Under the pieces are notes generated by a model. It was given only the letters and a program-made list of their open reading frames with translations, was not told where the DNA came from and ran no database searches. A DNA stretch of 64,000 nucleotides from Poriferisodalis sp965203655. Lineage in GTDB: Bacteria; Actinomycetota; Acidimicrobiia; Acidimicrobiales; Poriferisodalaceae. The stretch covers positions 1 to 64,000 of the forward strand of contig NZ_CBDBDD010000003.1 of assembly GCF_965203655.1 (NCBI RefSeq), written 5' to 3'. Numbering within the stretch: position 1 is the first letter of the stretch; every line of letters starts with the position of its first letter. Of the stretch, positions 47,504-55,539 are shown one piece after another. The translations under genes and the position numbers were made by a program.

Positions 47504-47829
47504 CGGCGTTCGCAACGGCAGTCGGGTTCGGTGTCGCGGCCGCGATCGGCACGTTGCTCCGCTGGCGAGCGAGCACCGCGCTCGGGCCAGGCGGCACGCT
47601 GCTCATCAACATCGCCGGAGCCTTCGCACTCGGCCTGCTGGCCGACACGGGTGACACCACGATGACCGTCATCGGCACCGCGGGTCTCGGCGCACTCACG
47701 ACAGTCTCGGGACTGCTTCCCGAGTTGGTGCGACTCACCCGCGCCAGCCCCCTGCTCGCGCTCGGCTACATCTCTCTCACCATCACAGGCGCAATCGCCG
47801 CCGCCACGCTGGGCCTCCGGCTCGTTTAG
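47500..47829 (+). CDS. crcB: FluC/CrcB fluoride channel subunit 2
   Basis: 109 residues from GTG 47500 (4-nt overlap with subunit 1). It retains the Arg (GTLLRWRAST), the pore Asn (LLINIAGAFALGLLA) and GTAGLGALTTVSGLLPE, again without the Phe residues. It would form an antiparallel dual-topology dimer with subunit 1. Confidence 0.85.
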   Translation: MTAFATAVGFGVAAAIGTLLRWRASTALGPGGTLLINIAGAFALGLLADTGDTTMTVIGTAGLGALTTVSGLLPELVRLTRASPLLALGYISLTITGAIAAATLGLRLV

Positions 47830-47864
47830 CGGCACGCACGCCAGCGGCCGAAGCCGGGGAGTGA

Positions 47865-47892
47865 AAATAGTTTGATCAGTTTCAAACTATTT
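47865..47892. promoter_or_regulatory. AT-rich palindrome
   Basis: AAATAGTTTGA, 6-nt spacer, TCAAACTATTT: an 11-bp perfect inverted repeat in an AT-rich patch (47862-47910) inside very GC-rich DNA. It could be the terminator of the fluC operon or an operator for the downstream small membrane protein. Confidence 0.55.
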
Positions 47893-47981
47893 CAATATAT
47901 TCATAGCTGTTTCGCTGTCAGCCGCGCTGTCGGCCGCGGCAACAGCACCAGGCAATTCGACTCCCCACGGAGGGCAGTACG

Positions 47982-48296
47982 ATGGACTCCACCGTGATCG
48001 CAGCAATCATCAGCGTCCTTGGAGTCGGCTTTCTGGCCATGCTCGGTGCCTTCATGCGCGGCGTGAGGGCCGACATTGCCGAGATGCGCGCCGACATGCG
48101 TGCCGAAATTGCCAGCCTGCGCGCCGACATGCGCACCGAATTCGCCGAGATGCGCGCCGACATTGGCGGTCTGCGGCAAGCCATCGCGCGGATTGAGGGC
48201 ATCATCGGCGAGCACAGCAAGCAGCTCGGCCGCATGGCTGATCACGGCGAGCGCATCACAGCACTCGAAACTGCTGCGCAACTGGCCAACGCCTGA
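47982..48296 (+). CDS. small membrane protein with hendecad coiled coil
   Basis: 104 residues: an N-terminal membrane helix (VIAAIISVLGVGFLAMLGAFM), then RADIAEM-RADMRAEIASL-RADMRTEFAEM-RADIGGL, an 11-residue repeat expected to form a coiled coil, and a second helix (IARIEGIIGEHSKQLGRMADHGERITALE). Strong RBS (GGAGG, 8 nt). No catalytic residues; a membrane-tethered coiled-coil scaffold. Convergent with serS, 9 nt apart. Confidence 0.75.
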   Translation: MDSTVIAAIISVLGVGFLAMLGAFMRGVRADIAEMRADMRAEIASLRADMRTEFAEMRADIGGLRQAIARIEGIIGEHSKQLGRMADHGERITALETAAQLANA

Positions 48297-48305
48297 GCCA
48301 ACCGC

Positions 48306-49565
48306 TCACACTTCGGCGGGGGCTCCGATCTCGGTGAAGTTGAGCCAGGGGTGGAGAACGTCTGGCACCGCGATGGAGCCGTCGGGTCGCTGGTGGTTCT
48401 CCATGATGAACACGAGTGTGCGGCCGACGGCGCATGCCGTGCCGTTCAGAGTGTGGACCAGCCCGTGGCCGTCTTCGTCGAACCATCGCGTGCCGAGTCG
48501 TCGGGCTGAGTAATCGGTGTAGTTCGAACACGAGGTGACCTCGCGGAACGCCCGCTCGGACGGCAGCCACACCTCCAGGTCGTATTTCTTCGCCGCCGCA
48601 GCGCCCAGGTCGCCGGCCGCCACGTTGATGACCCGGTAGGGCAGATCGAGCGAGCCGACGATCTCCTCCTGGATGGCGCGCAACGCCTCCAGCTCGTCCC
48701 AGCTCGTGTCCGAGTCGCAGAACGAGAACATCTCCACCTTGTCGAACTGGTGAACCCGGAAGATGCCGCGGGTGTCCTTGCCGTACGTGCCGGCCTCGCG
48801 CCGGAAGCACGATGAGAACCCGGCATAGCGCAGCGGCAGCCCGGTCCGGTCCAGCCGCTCGCCGCGGTGCAAGCCCGCCAGCGCCACCTCCGACGTGCCG
48901 ATCAGGAACAGGTCGTCGCCGTCGATCTCGTACACTTGGTGGCGGTCGGCGGGAAAGAACCCGGCCTCGACCATCATCTCCTCGCGCACGAGCACCGGCG
49001 GCACGACAGGCACGAAATCGTTGCGCTCCAGCAGGTCCATCGTCCACTGCACGAGGGCGAACTCCAGCCGCACCGCCGCGCCCTTGAGGTAGGCGAACCG
49101 CGAGCCGCTGTTGCGGGCGCCGCTCTCGGAGTCGACCAAGCCGGCCAGCGCTCCGATCTCGGCGTGGTCGTGAGCAGGCGGCTCGCCCCGCTCCCCCACC
49201 TCACGCACGGTCTCAAAGTGCTCCTCGCCGCCGGACGGCACCTCGGCCGCGGCCGGGTTGGGAACCTGCAATGCCAGCTCGGTTCGCCGCTCAGCAGCTT
49301 CCCGCTCGGAGACCTCTAGGCGTTCCACCTCTTCCTTGAGACGCGCCGCCTCGGCGATCTTGGCCGGGCGCTCGTCGGGGGCCGCCCGACCGATCTCGCG
49401 CGACGCGGCGTTCTGAGCCGCACGCGCCTGCTCAGCCTGGTGGGTGACTGCCCGCCACGTCTCGTCGGCCGCGAGCACTTCGGTGATGAACTCCGGCGAC
49501 GCCCCCTTGCGGGCGGCGCCGTCTCGATACGCAGCGTCATCACGAAGCCGGCGAAGGTCGATCAC
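48306..49565 (-). CDS. serS: seryl-tRNA synthetase
   Basis: 419 residues starting at GTG 49565. The N-terminal antiparallel coiled-coil arm (about 1-105) binds tRNA. The class II catalytic core has motif 2 (FRREAGTYGKDTRGIFRVHQFDKVEMF) and motif 3 (NGTACAVGRTLVFIMENHQRPDG). It charges tRNA-Ser and, in selenocysteine-using organisms, tRNA-Sec, which matters given the UGA-containing genes 2-8 kb away. Length is normal. Confidence 0.97.
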   Translation of the reverse strand: MIDLRRLRDDAAYRDGAARKGASPEFITEVLAADETWRAVTHQAEQARAAQNAASREIGRAAPDERPAKIAEAARLKEEVERLEVSEREAAERRTELALQVPNPAAAEVPSGGEEHFETVREVGERGEPPAHDHAEIGALAGLVDSESGARNSGSRFAYLKGAAVRLEFALVQWTMDLLERNDFVPVVPPVLVREEMMVEAGFFPADRHQVYEIDGDDLFLIGTSEVALAGLHRGERLDRTGLPLRYAGFSSCFRREAGTYGKDTRGIFRVHQFDKVEMFSFCDSDTSWDELEALRAIQEEIVGSLDLPYRVINVAAGDLGAAAAKKYDLEVWLPSERAFREVTSCSNYTDYSARRLGTRWFDEDGHGLVHTLNGTACAVGRTLVFIMENHQRPDGSIAVPDVLHPWLNFTEIGAPAEV

Positions 49566-49700
49566 GCCGGGTGAAGCTACCGGCCTCGCATCCGCACGGC
49601 GAAGTGAGCCTCGTCACTGACCGGCCGACTGCAGCAGCGCGTGACGCGACGGCCCGGTGCGGTGCTTGCGCCAACCGTTGTGGGCCGCGAGGATCGCCGG

Positions 49701-51467
49701 ATGCCTGAACAAGCACCGACCGCCTCCCGGCACATTCGTTTCGAGGCCGACGACAAGCCTCCGCTGCCGCTCACTGCCGGACTGGGCCTGCAGTTTGCGA
49801 TTCTGGCCATCGCCGGCGTGGTGCTCACGCCCGCGATCGTCGTCCGAGCCGCCGGCGGAACTGACGCCTACCTGACGTGGGCCGTGTTCGCCGCCGCAGC
49901 GATCAGCGGCATCAGCACGATCCTGCAGGCTGTCCGGTTCGGCCGCATCGGTGCCGGGTACGTGCTGTTGATGGGCACGTCCGGCGCATTCATCGCCGTC
50001 TGCGTCACTGCCCTCACCGACGGCGGGCCGGGCCTGCTCGCCAGCCTGGTCGTGGCATCCTCGCTGTTCCAGTACCTGCTCGCGGCGAAGCTGTCGCTCT
50101 TCCGGCGGCTGCTGACGCCCACCGTGGCGGGCACGGTGGTCATGCTCATCGCCGTGACGGTGATGCCGCTCATCTTCGACATGGTGACGGCGTCGCCCGA
50201 AGGCAGTGCTGCGGCGAGCGCCCCGTTGAGTGCGCTCGCGGCCATGGGCGTCATCGTCGTCATCGCGCTGAAGGCCAAGGGCAGCCTGAGGCTCTGGGCA
50301 CCGGTCATCGGCATCGTGGCCGGATCGATCGTGGCGGCGCTGTTCGGGTTGTATGACTTCGACAGGGTTGCTGACGCCGGTTGGATTGGTCTGCCCGACA
50401 GCGGCTGGCCCGGCTTCGACTTCTCGTTCGGCGCTGAATTCTGGGGCTTGCTGCCCGCGTTCATCTTCGTCACGCTCATCGGCGCCGTCGAGACCATCGG
50501 CGATTCGGTCGCCATCCAGCGTGTGTCGTGGCGCCGGCCCCGGGCCGTCGACTACCGGGCCGTGCAGGGCGCCGTGGCCGCTGACGGCACCGGCAACCTG
50601 CTGTCGGGATTGGCGGGCACGGTGCCGAACACGACCTATTCCACCAGCATCTCCATCACCGAGCTGACTGGCGTGGCTGCGCGCCGGGTAGGCGTGGCCA
50701 TCGGCATCTCGTTCATCGTGATGGCATTCGTGCCCAAGCTGCTCGCATTGGTCCTCGCGATCCCCGATGCCGTCGTCGCGGCCTACGCGACTGTCTTGCT
50801 GGCGCTGCTGTTCGTGGTGGGCATGAAGATCGTGATCGCCGACGCCACCGACTACCGCCGGGGGCTGATTGCAGGCTTCTCGTTCTGGATCGGCGTGGGC
50901 TTCCAGAACAACCAGATCTTCCCCGAGTACCTGACGGGCTTTGCTGGCGGCTTCCTCGAGAACGGCATGACCGCCGGTGGGCTCACCGCCATCGTGCTGA
51001 CGCTGTTCGATGAGGTCACCCGGGCCCGTCCCCAGCGGTTGCGCTGCGAGCTGGCGGCATCGGCGTTGCCGCAGGTTCGGGTGTTCGTGGGCCGCTTCGC
51101 CGACCGCAACGGCTGGAGCCGAGCGATGTCGGACCGTCTCGACGCGGTGGCCGAGGAAGCGCTGTTGACGCTGATCGACGCCGAACGGCCCGCCGACGCC
51201 GACGAGGGTCGCAGCTTGCGGTTGACAGCAGGCAAGCAGGACGGCGGTGCCGTGCTCGAGTTCGTGGCCACCGCGAGCGGGGAGAACATCGAGGACCGGC
51301 TCGCTGTGCTGGATGCGCACAGCGTGGAGCGGCCCGTCGAGCGCGATCTCTCGCTTCGCATGCTGCAGCATCACGCCGCCTCGGTGAATCATCAGCAATA
51401 TCACGAGGTGGATATCGTGACCGTCCACGTTGACGTGCCCGATCCCAGGCTGCTCACCGAGGCGTGA
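49701..51467 (+). CDS. NCS2-family (xanthine/uracil) permease with C-terminal extension
   Basis: 588 residues. The first ~440 are a nucleobase:cation symporter-2 fold: about 14 hydrophobic segments, the GAVETIGDSVAIQRVS carboxylate motif and NLLSGLAGTVPNTTYSTSIS, characteristic of purine/uracil transporters. The last ~145 residues are soluble (VRVFVGRFADRNGWSRAMSDRLDAVAEEALLTLI...) and resemble the N-box region of RsbW-like GHKL ATPase domains. That likeness is tentative and lacks clear G boxes. Start at ATG 49701 (GAGGAT upstream; serS is divergent). The UGSC selenoprotein gene follows after 31 nt. Confidence 0.85.
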   Translation: MPEQAPTASRHIRFEADDKPPLPLTAGLGLQFAILAIAGVVLTPAIVVRAAGGTDAYLTWAVFAAAAISGISTILQAVRFGRIGAGYVLLMGTSGAFIAVCVTALTDGGPGLLASLVVASSLFQYLLAAKLSLFRRLLTPTVAGTVVMLIAVTVMPLIFDMVTASPEGSAAASAPLSALAAMGVIVVIALKAKGSLRLWAPVIGIVAGSIVAALFGLYDFDRVADAGWIGLPDSGWPGFDFSFGAEFWGLLPAFIFVTLIGAVETIGDSVAIQRVSWRRPRAVDYRAVQGAVAADGTGNLLSGLAGTVPNTTYSTSISITELTGVAARRVGVAIGISFIVMAFVPKLLALVLAIPDAVVAAYATVLLALLFVVGMKIVIADATDYRRGLIAGFSFWIGVGFQNNQIFPEYLTGFAGGFLENGMTAGGLTAIVLTLFDEVTRARPQRLRCELAASALPQVRVFVGRFADRNGWSRAMSDRLDAVAEEALLTLIDAERPADADEGRSLRLTAGKQDGGAVLEFVATASGENIEDRLAVLDAHSVERPVERDLSLRMLQHHAASVNHQQYHEVDIVTVHVDVPDPRLLTEA

Positions 51468-51498
51468 GCGCCGGGTCCACGGTCGAGGGGGTACTCCA

Positions 51499-53280
51499 AT
51501 GACCGAACCGTCCTACGACGTCGTGTGGCCTGGAGCGCCCTCAGGCATCGAGCACCGGGATTTGGCGCCGAGACTCGACACGCTTGAAGGCAAGCGGATC
51601 GGGTTCTTGTGGGACTACCTGTTCCGGGGCGACGAGCTGTTCCCGGTGCTCGAACGCGAGCTCGCTGCTCGCTACGACGGCGTGACGTTCGTGGGCTACG
51701 AGACATTCGGCAACACCCACGGCGGCGACGAAGCCGCCGTCATCGACCGCCTGCCCGACTCTCTGCGTTCACGAGCTGTCGACGCCGTCGTGTCGGGCAT
51801 GGGCTGCTGAGGCAGCTGCACGCCCGCCGTGGCGCGGGCAGCAGTCACAGCCGAAGCCGCCGGTGTGCCGTCGGTCTCGATCGTGTGCGAGAGCTTCGAC
51901 GGCCAGGCCGTCGCGACCGCAAAGGGGCACGGATTCGAGCAGCTCCCGCTGGCGATCACCGTGGGCCACGTGGATGCCCAGTCCGCTTCGGATATGGAGA
52001 GCAACTTCGTCAATCACACCGTGGACGCCATCGTCGAAGGGCTGACCGGAACATCTGCCGCACGCAACGGCACGAACGGCCGCGTCGCCCGCAGCGATCC
52101 GGCCGAGGGCAACGAGTGCTCGCTCGGCCCCTCCGCGCTCGACTCAGCATCGCTCGACCCAGCCCCCTACGACACCGTCGCCAGCGGTTCGGTCGACGAG
52201 ATCAACGACGCCTTCGCCGAGCGGGGATGGTCCGACGGGCTGCCGATCGTTCCGCCGACAAGGGACCGGGTCGAGCGCTTCCTGGCCGGCACGGGCTTGG
52301 ACTCTCAGCAGTCGCTGGGCATCGCCCGGACGACCGGCCGCGACATGACCGTGTGGTCGGTGGCCACCAACGCCGTCATGGCGGGCTGCGAGCCGCGTCA
52401 CCTCGGCGTGCTGCTCGCCGCAGCGCGCATCCTGGCCGACCCGCACTACGGCGCTGAGCACTCGGGCAACACCACCGGCGCCGACGCGCTGATGATCCTC
52501 GACGGCCCGAGCGCTGCCGGCCTCGGCTTCAACTCCGGCGTCGGAGCGTTGCGCGACGGCGTGCGCGCCAACACCAGCGTCGGCCGCTGGCTGCGGCTCT
52601 ACCAGCGCAACGTGTTCGGTTTCACTGCAGCCGAGCACGACAAGTCCACCTTCGGGAACTCGTTCCGTGTGGTGCTGTGCGAAGACGCGGCCACCCTCGC
52701 CGACATCGGCTGGGACCCCGTCAGCGCCGAGTTCGGCTTCGGCCCCGACGACGATGTGCTCACCATGGCCCGCTTCAACAGCGGTGCCATTGTTGGCAGC
52801 GCGTTCGGCTCGACCCCCGACGAGATCGTGCCGTACCTTGCCGACGGCCTGGCACGGATCACCGGCTGGGATCTCGGGCACCTGTACGGGCTCGGGCGGA
52901 TGCACTACCGGCCGCTGCTGGTGCTGTCGCCGATCCTGGCGCGCACTTGCGCATCAGCCGGCTGGACCAAAGCGAACCTGGCCGAGGCGCTCTTCGAGCA
53001 CGCTCGCATCCCTGCGTGGCGCTTCGAGAAGCTGATCGGCGAGTGGACCAACCTGGCGGCAGGCCGGCCCCGGCTCACCGATGTCGTCGCCGCCGGCGAT
53101 CTGCCGTCGCAGTTCGCCGAATCAGACGATCCCGACCGCCTGGTGCCGATCGTCTCGGAGCCGGCGAAGTTCGTGATCGCGGTCGCAGGCGACGCCAACC
53201 GCACCAACGCCTACGCATTCAGCCACGACGGCCCCCACGGCGACTACGCCGCCGCCCCCGTCGAGCAGCTCACGTCTTGA
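51499..53280 (+). CDS. UGSC-family selenoprotein (UGA = Sec104)
   Basis: Read through the UGA at 51808-51810, one frame encodes 593 residues. The first 103 residues end in VSGMGC and the UGA is followed by GSC, giving the C-U-G-S-C motif that names the UGSC family; known homologues have Cys or Sec here. The domain then continues normally (TPAVARAAVTAEAAGVPSVSIVCESF...), and a second large domain starts near 230 (INDAFAERGWSDGLPIVPPTRDRVE...HSGNTTGADALMILDGP). A SECIS-like hairpin starts 6 nt after the UGA. The start ATG 51499 lies 31 nt after the NCS2 permease, so they are probably co-transcribed. The enzymatic reaction is not known to me; a thiol/selenol redox role is likely. A standard gene caller would split this into 51430/51499-51810 and 51829-53280. 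Confidence 0.88.
51808..51844 (+). promoter_or_regulatory. Sec UGA codon and SECIS-like hairpin (UGSC gene)
   Basis: After the UGA, CTGC-AC-GCCCGC, loop CGTGGC, GCGGGC-A-GCAG forms a 10-bp stem with an internal bulge. The apical loop lies at +18 to +23 and its second and third bases are G (+19) and U (+20), fitting the bacterial SECIS rule of a G at the start of the loop 16-37 nt after UGA. Confidence 0.75.
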
Positions 53281-53340
53281 ATGGAGTGATTCAGCCGACA
53301 GCTGCATCACGACCTGCCTGCCTCGCAAGGCCGCGAACGG

Positions 53341-53425
53341 TGTCGCAAATCGACATCACATGTTGTTGCAAACCGACATTGTGAGGTGTTGCAAACCGAC
53401 ATCACAGGCTGTTGCAAACCGACAT
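53341..53425 (+). repeat. four 23-bp-spaced direct repeats (iterons)
   Basis: The 16-bp core TGTTGCAAACCGACAT starts at 53364, 53387 and 53410, with a variant (TGTCGCAAATCGACAT) at 53341. Spacing is exactly 23 bp each time, about two helical turns, so bound proteins would align on one face. The array ends 28 bp before the start of the ATPase gene, as an operator would. Confidence 0.85.
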
Positions 53426-53452
53426 TCCAGACTCGGCAGCTACGCTCGCGGC

Positions 53453-54745
53453 ATGGACGGCTACTTGGAGCGGCTCGCTGACCCGCTGATCGCGGAATTG
53501 CTCGAGACGCTGCCGGCTGTGTCGCTGGTCGGCCCGCGGGCGGCGGGCAAAACAACAACCGCCGTCCGGCACGCCAGCACAGTCATCCATCTCGACCGTC
53601 CAGCCGAGGCCGAGGTAGTAGCAGCGGATCCCGATGCAGCGCTCAAGGGGCTCGCGGAACCCATCCTGCTGGACGAATGGCAGGAGGTGCCCGAAGTTCT
53701 CGGGGCGGTGAAGCGCGCGTGTGACCGTGATCGCCGTCCAGGACGCTTCATCCTGACCGGATCGGTGCGAGCCGAAACCGATCATCGGACATGGCCGGGC
53801 ACCGGCAGGGTGACTCGCGTAGAGATGTTCCCGCTGACCGTCGGCGAACTGTCAGCCTCGACAGCACCCATGCTCGTCGACCGCGTCGTCGAGGGCGGCC
53901 CGGCGCTGGCAGCGGTTACCCGCTGGGCAATCGATGGGGTCGGCAGTTCACCCGCTGAGGGCACCGCTGCCGACCTCCGGGACTACGTGCGGATGGCCAT
54001 ACGAGGCGGGTTCCCGCAAGCGGCGCTCGGCACTCCCGAACGTGCCCGCCGCCGATGGCTGGATACCTACGCCGCGGAGATCGTCGGCCGCGACGCCGCG
54101 CTCGCAGGCAACGGTGTCGACCGCAGCCGGCTGGGACGCTACTTCGCGGCATACGCCCATCAATGCGCTCGCATCGTGGACGACTCGCTTCTCTCTACGA
54201 CCGCAGGCATCGACCGCCGCAGCGCGCATGCGTATCTCGACCTGCTCGAGCGCATCTATGTGGTCAGCGAACTGCCGGCGTGGTCATCGAATCGCACGAA
54301 ACGGCTCGTCAAGCGCCCGAAGCGGTTCCTCGTGGATCCTTCGCTGTTCGCCGCGGCGACTGGCACCACCGAGGCGGGGGTGATGCGCGATGCCGACCTG
54401 TTGGGCCGCCTTCTCGAGACGTTCGTCGTCGCTCAGCTTCGAGCGCAGGCCACTGTCAGCGAGCATCGCTGCACGCTGCATCACCTGCGGCAGCACAACG
54501 GTCGACACGAAGTCGATGTCGTGATCGAACTCGACTCCGGGTACATCATCGGCATCGAAATCAAGTCCACCGCCGCCCCTTCCCGCCATGACGCCCGACA
54601 CCTCAGCTGGCTGCGCGACGAGGAAGACGATCGATTCCTCGCAGGCCTTGTTCTTCATACCGGCCCAGGCATCATGCCGTTCGGGGACCGCCTGTGGGCA
54701 GCACCGATCAGCACGCTCTGGTCTTCGCACTCTCCCAGCCGATAG
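53453..54745 (+). CDS. AAA-type ATPase with DUF4143 / nuclease-like C-terminus
   Basis: 430 residues. Walker A GPRAAGKTT (27-35), Walker B PILLDEWQ (about 70-77), sensor region RFILTGSVRAE. The middle has the winged-helix DUF4143 pattern (RRWLDTYAAEIVGRDA...RRSAHAYLDLLERIYVVSELPAW). The C-terminus EVDVVIELDSGYIIGIEIKST resembles a restriction-endonuclease-like D...ExK core. This family is widespread and poorly understood; ties to toxin-antitoxin or mobile regions are common. Start at ATG 53453, because the frame upstream runs through the iterons. Confidence 0.88.
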   Translation: MDGYLERLADPLIAELLETLPAVSLVGPRAAGKTTTAVRHASTVIHLDRPAEAEVVAADPDAALKGLAEPILLDEWQEVPEVLGAVKRACDRDRRPGRFILTGSVRAETDHRTWPGTGRVTRVEMFPLTVGELSASTAPMLVDRVVEGGPALAAVTRWAIDGVGSSPAEGTAADLRDYVRMAIRGGFPQAALGTPERARRRWLDTYAAEIVGRDAALAGNGVDRSRLGRYFAAYAHQCARIVDDSLLSTTAGIDRRSAHAYLDLLERIYVVSELPAWSSNRTKRLVKRPKRFLVDPSLFAAATGTTEAGVMRDADLLGRLLETFVVAQLRAQATVSEHRCTLHHLRQHNGRHEVDVVIELDSGYIIGIEIKSTAAPSRHDARHLSWLRDEEDDRFLAGLVLHTGPGIMPFGDRLWAAPISTLWSSHSPSR

Positions 54746-54781
54746 CGCAACAGCGAGACCGTCGGGCCGGACGCGCGAGGC

Positions 54782-55156
54782 TCAGCAGCTGGGGTTGGGG
54801 CTGAGGTCGCAGCCGGCTGGGTCTGTCCAGAACACCATCGAGGTGCCCATCGCCGCGTAGACCGCGATCATGCGCGCGTCGGGCGTACCCCAACCTCAGC
54901 TTGCCTGCGAGGTCTCTGTGAGACTGGCGGCCACGCCGTCGAGCACGTCAGCCACGGCCTCGAGATCGGTCTTGATCGGAGTCAACAGTTCGCCGAGCGG
55001 AGCTGTCTGATCGGCAATTGCGCGCACTCCCCCGGTGAGCTTGCCCAGCGAGTCGTTGACCGAGCGAAGCACCATCACCACGCGAGTGAGATAAAAGGCC
55101 AACGCTGCCGCGACGACCAGCGCAATCACGATGGTGACGATGGCTGCAGCGGGCAT
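54782..55156 (-). CDS. small membrane protein; possible Sec read-through extension
   Basis: From ATG 55156 the first 86 codons encode a membrane helix (AAIVTIVIALVVAAALAFYLTRVV) and an amphipathic tail (LRSVNDSLGKLTGGVRAIADQTAPLGELL...), ending at a UGA (54898-54896). The same frame continues for 37 codons with almost entirely G/C third bases (GWGTPDARMIAVYAAMG...FWTDPAGCDLSP...C) to a second TGA at 54784-54782. Three neighbouring genes have convincing Sec UGA codons, so this could be a fourth, but the hairpin after the UGA is weak. The safe gene is 54896-55156. Family unknown. It pairs with the gene at 55173. Confidence 0.55.
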
Positions 55157-55172
55157 CAGAGGGCACCGGTGT

Positions 55173-55421
55173 TCATAGCAGCGGCCCCGCTGCGTTGACG
55201 TATCGAACCGCAAGACCCTTGGCGGCTGCGACGAGATCGCGTGTCTCCGCGACTGCGGGCAACGGCTCAAGGTTCTTGCTCAGACCCAAGCCGTGTTCGA
55301 GAATGTCCGCTGTGTAGCGCTTGATTTCCAGCGCTGGTCTGATGACCCGATTGGCGAGCAGCAGCACAACCGGCACGACTGCCAGCAGCAGCACAGCGTT
55401 GCCGATCCACCACAGCCACAT
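55173..55421 (-). CDS. small membrane protein (82 aa)
   Basis: MWLWWIGNAVLLLAVVPVVLLLANRVIRP is a single strong membrane helix, followed by a soluble tail (ALEIKRYTADILEHGLGLSKNLEPLPAVAETRDLVAAAKGLAV). Start set at ATG 55421; an in-frame ATG at 55445 would add 8 residues. It ends 16 nt before the next small membrane protein, and the two probably function together. I do not recognise a named family. Downstream of the CooC-like genes, so a nickel-enzyme connection is possible. Confidence 0.7.
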   Translation of the reverse strand: MWLWWIGNAVLLLAVVPVVLLLANRVIRPALEIKRYTADILEHGLGLSKNLEPLPAVAETRDLVAAAKGLAVRYVNAAGPLL

Positions 55422-55539
55422 GGCCGACTCCTCGTCAAAGGTCACGGACAGCTAGCACGAGCATAGTGCACCTAAGTGCATTCTGCAGTTAGCTGGGCTG
55501 TGCGCTCGCAGAGATGCGCCCAGTAGCGGGCAGCGTTCG

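Noticed and set aside
49614..51428. 604-codon ORF antisense to the NCS2 permease
   Set aside because: His/Asp/Gln-rich sequence without domains; the plus strand encodes a clear transporter.
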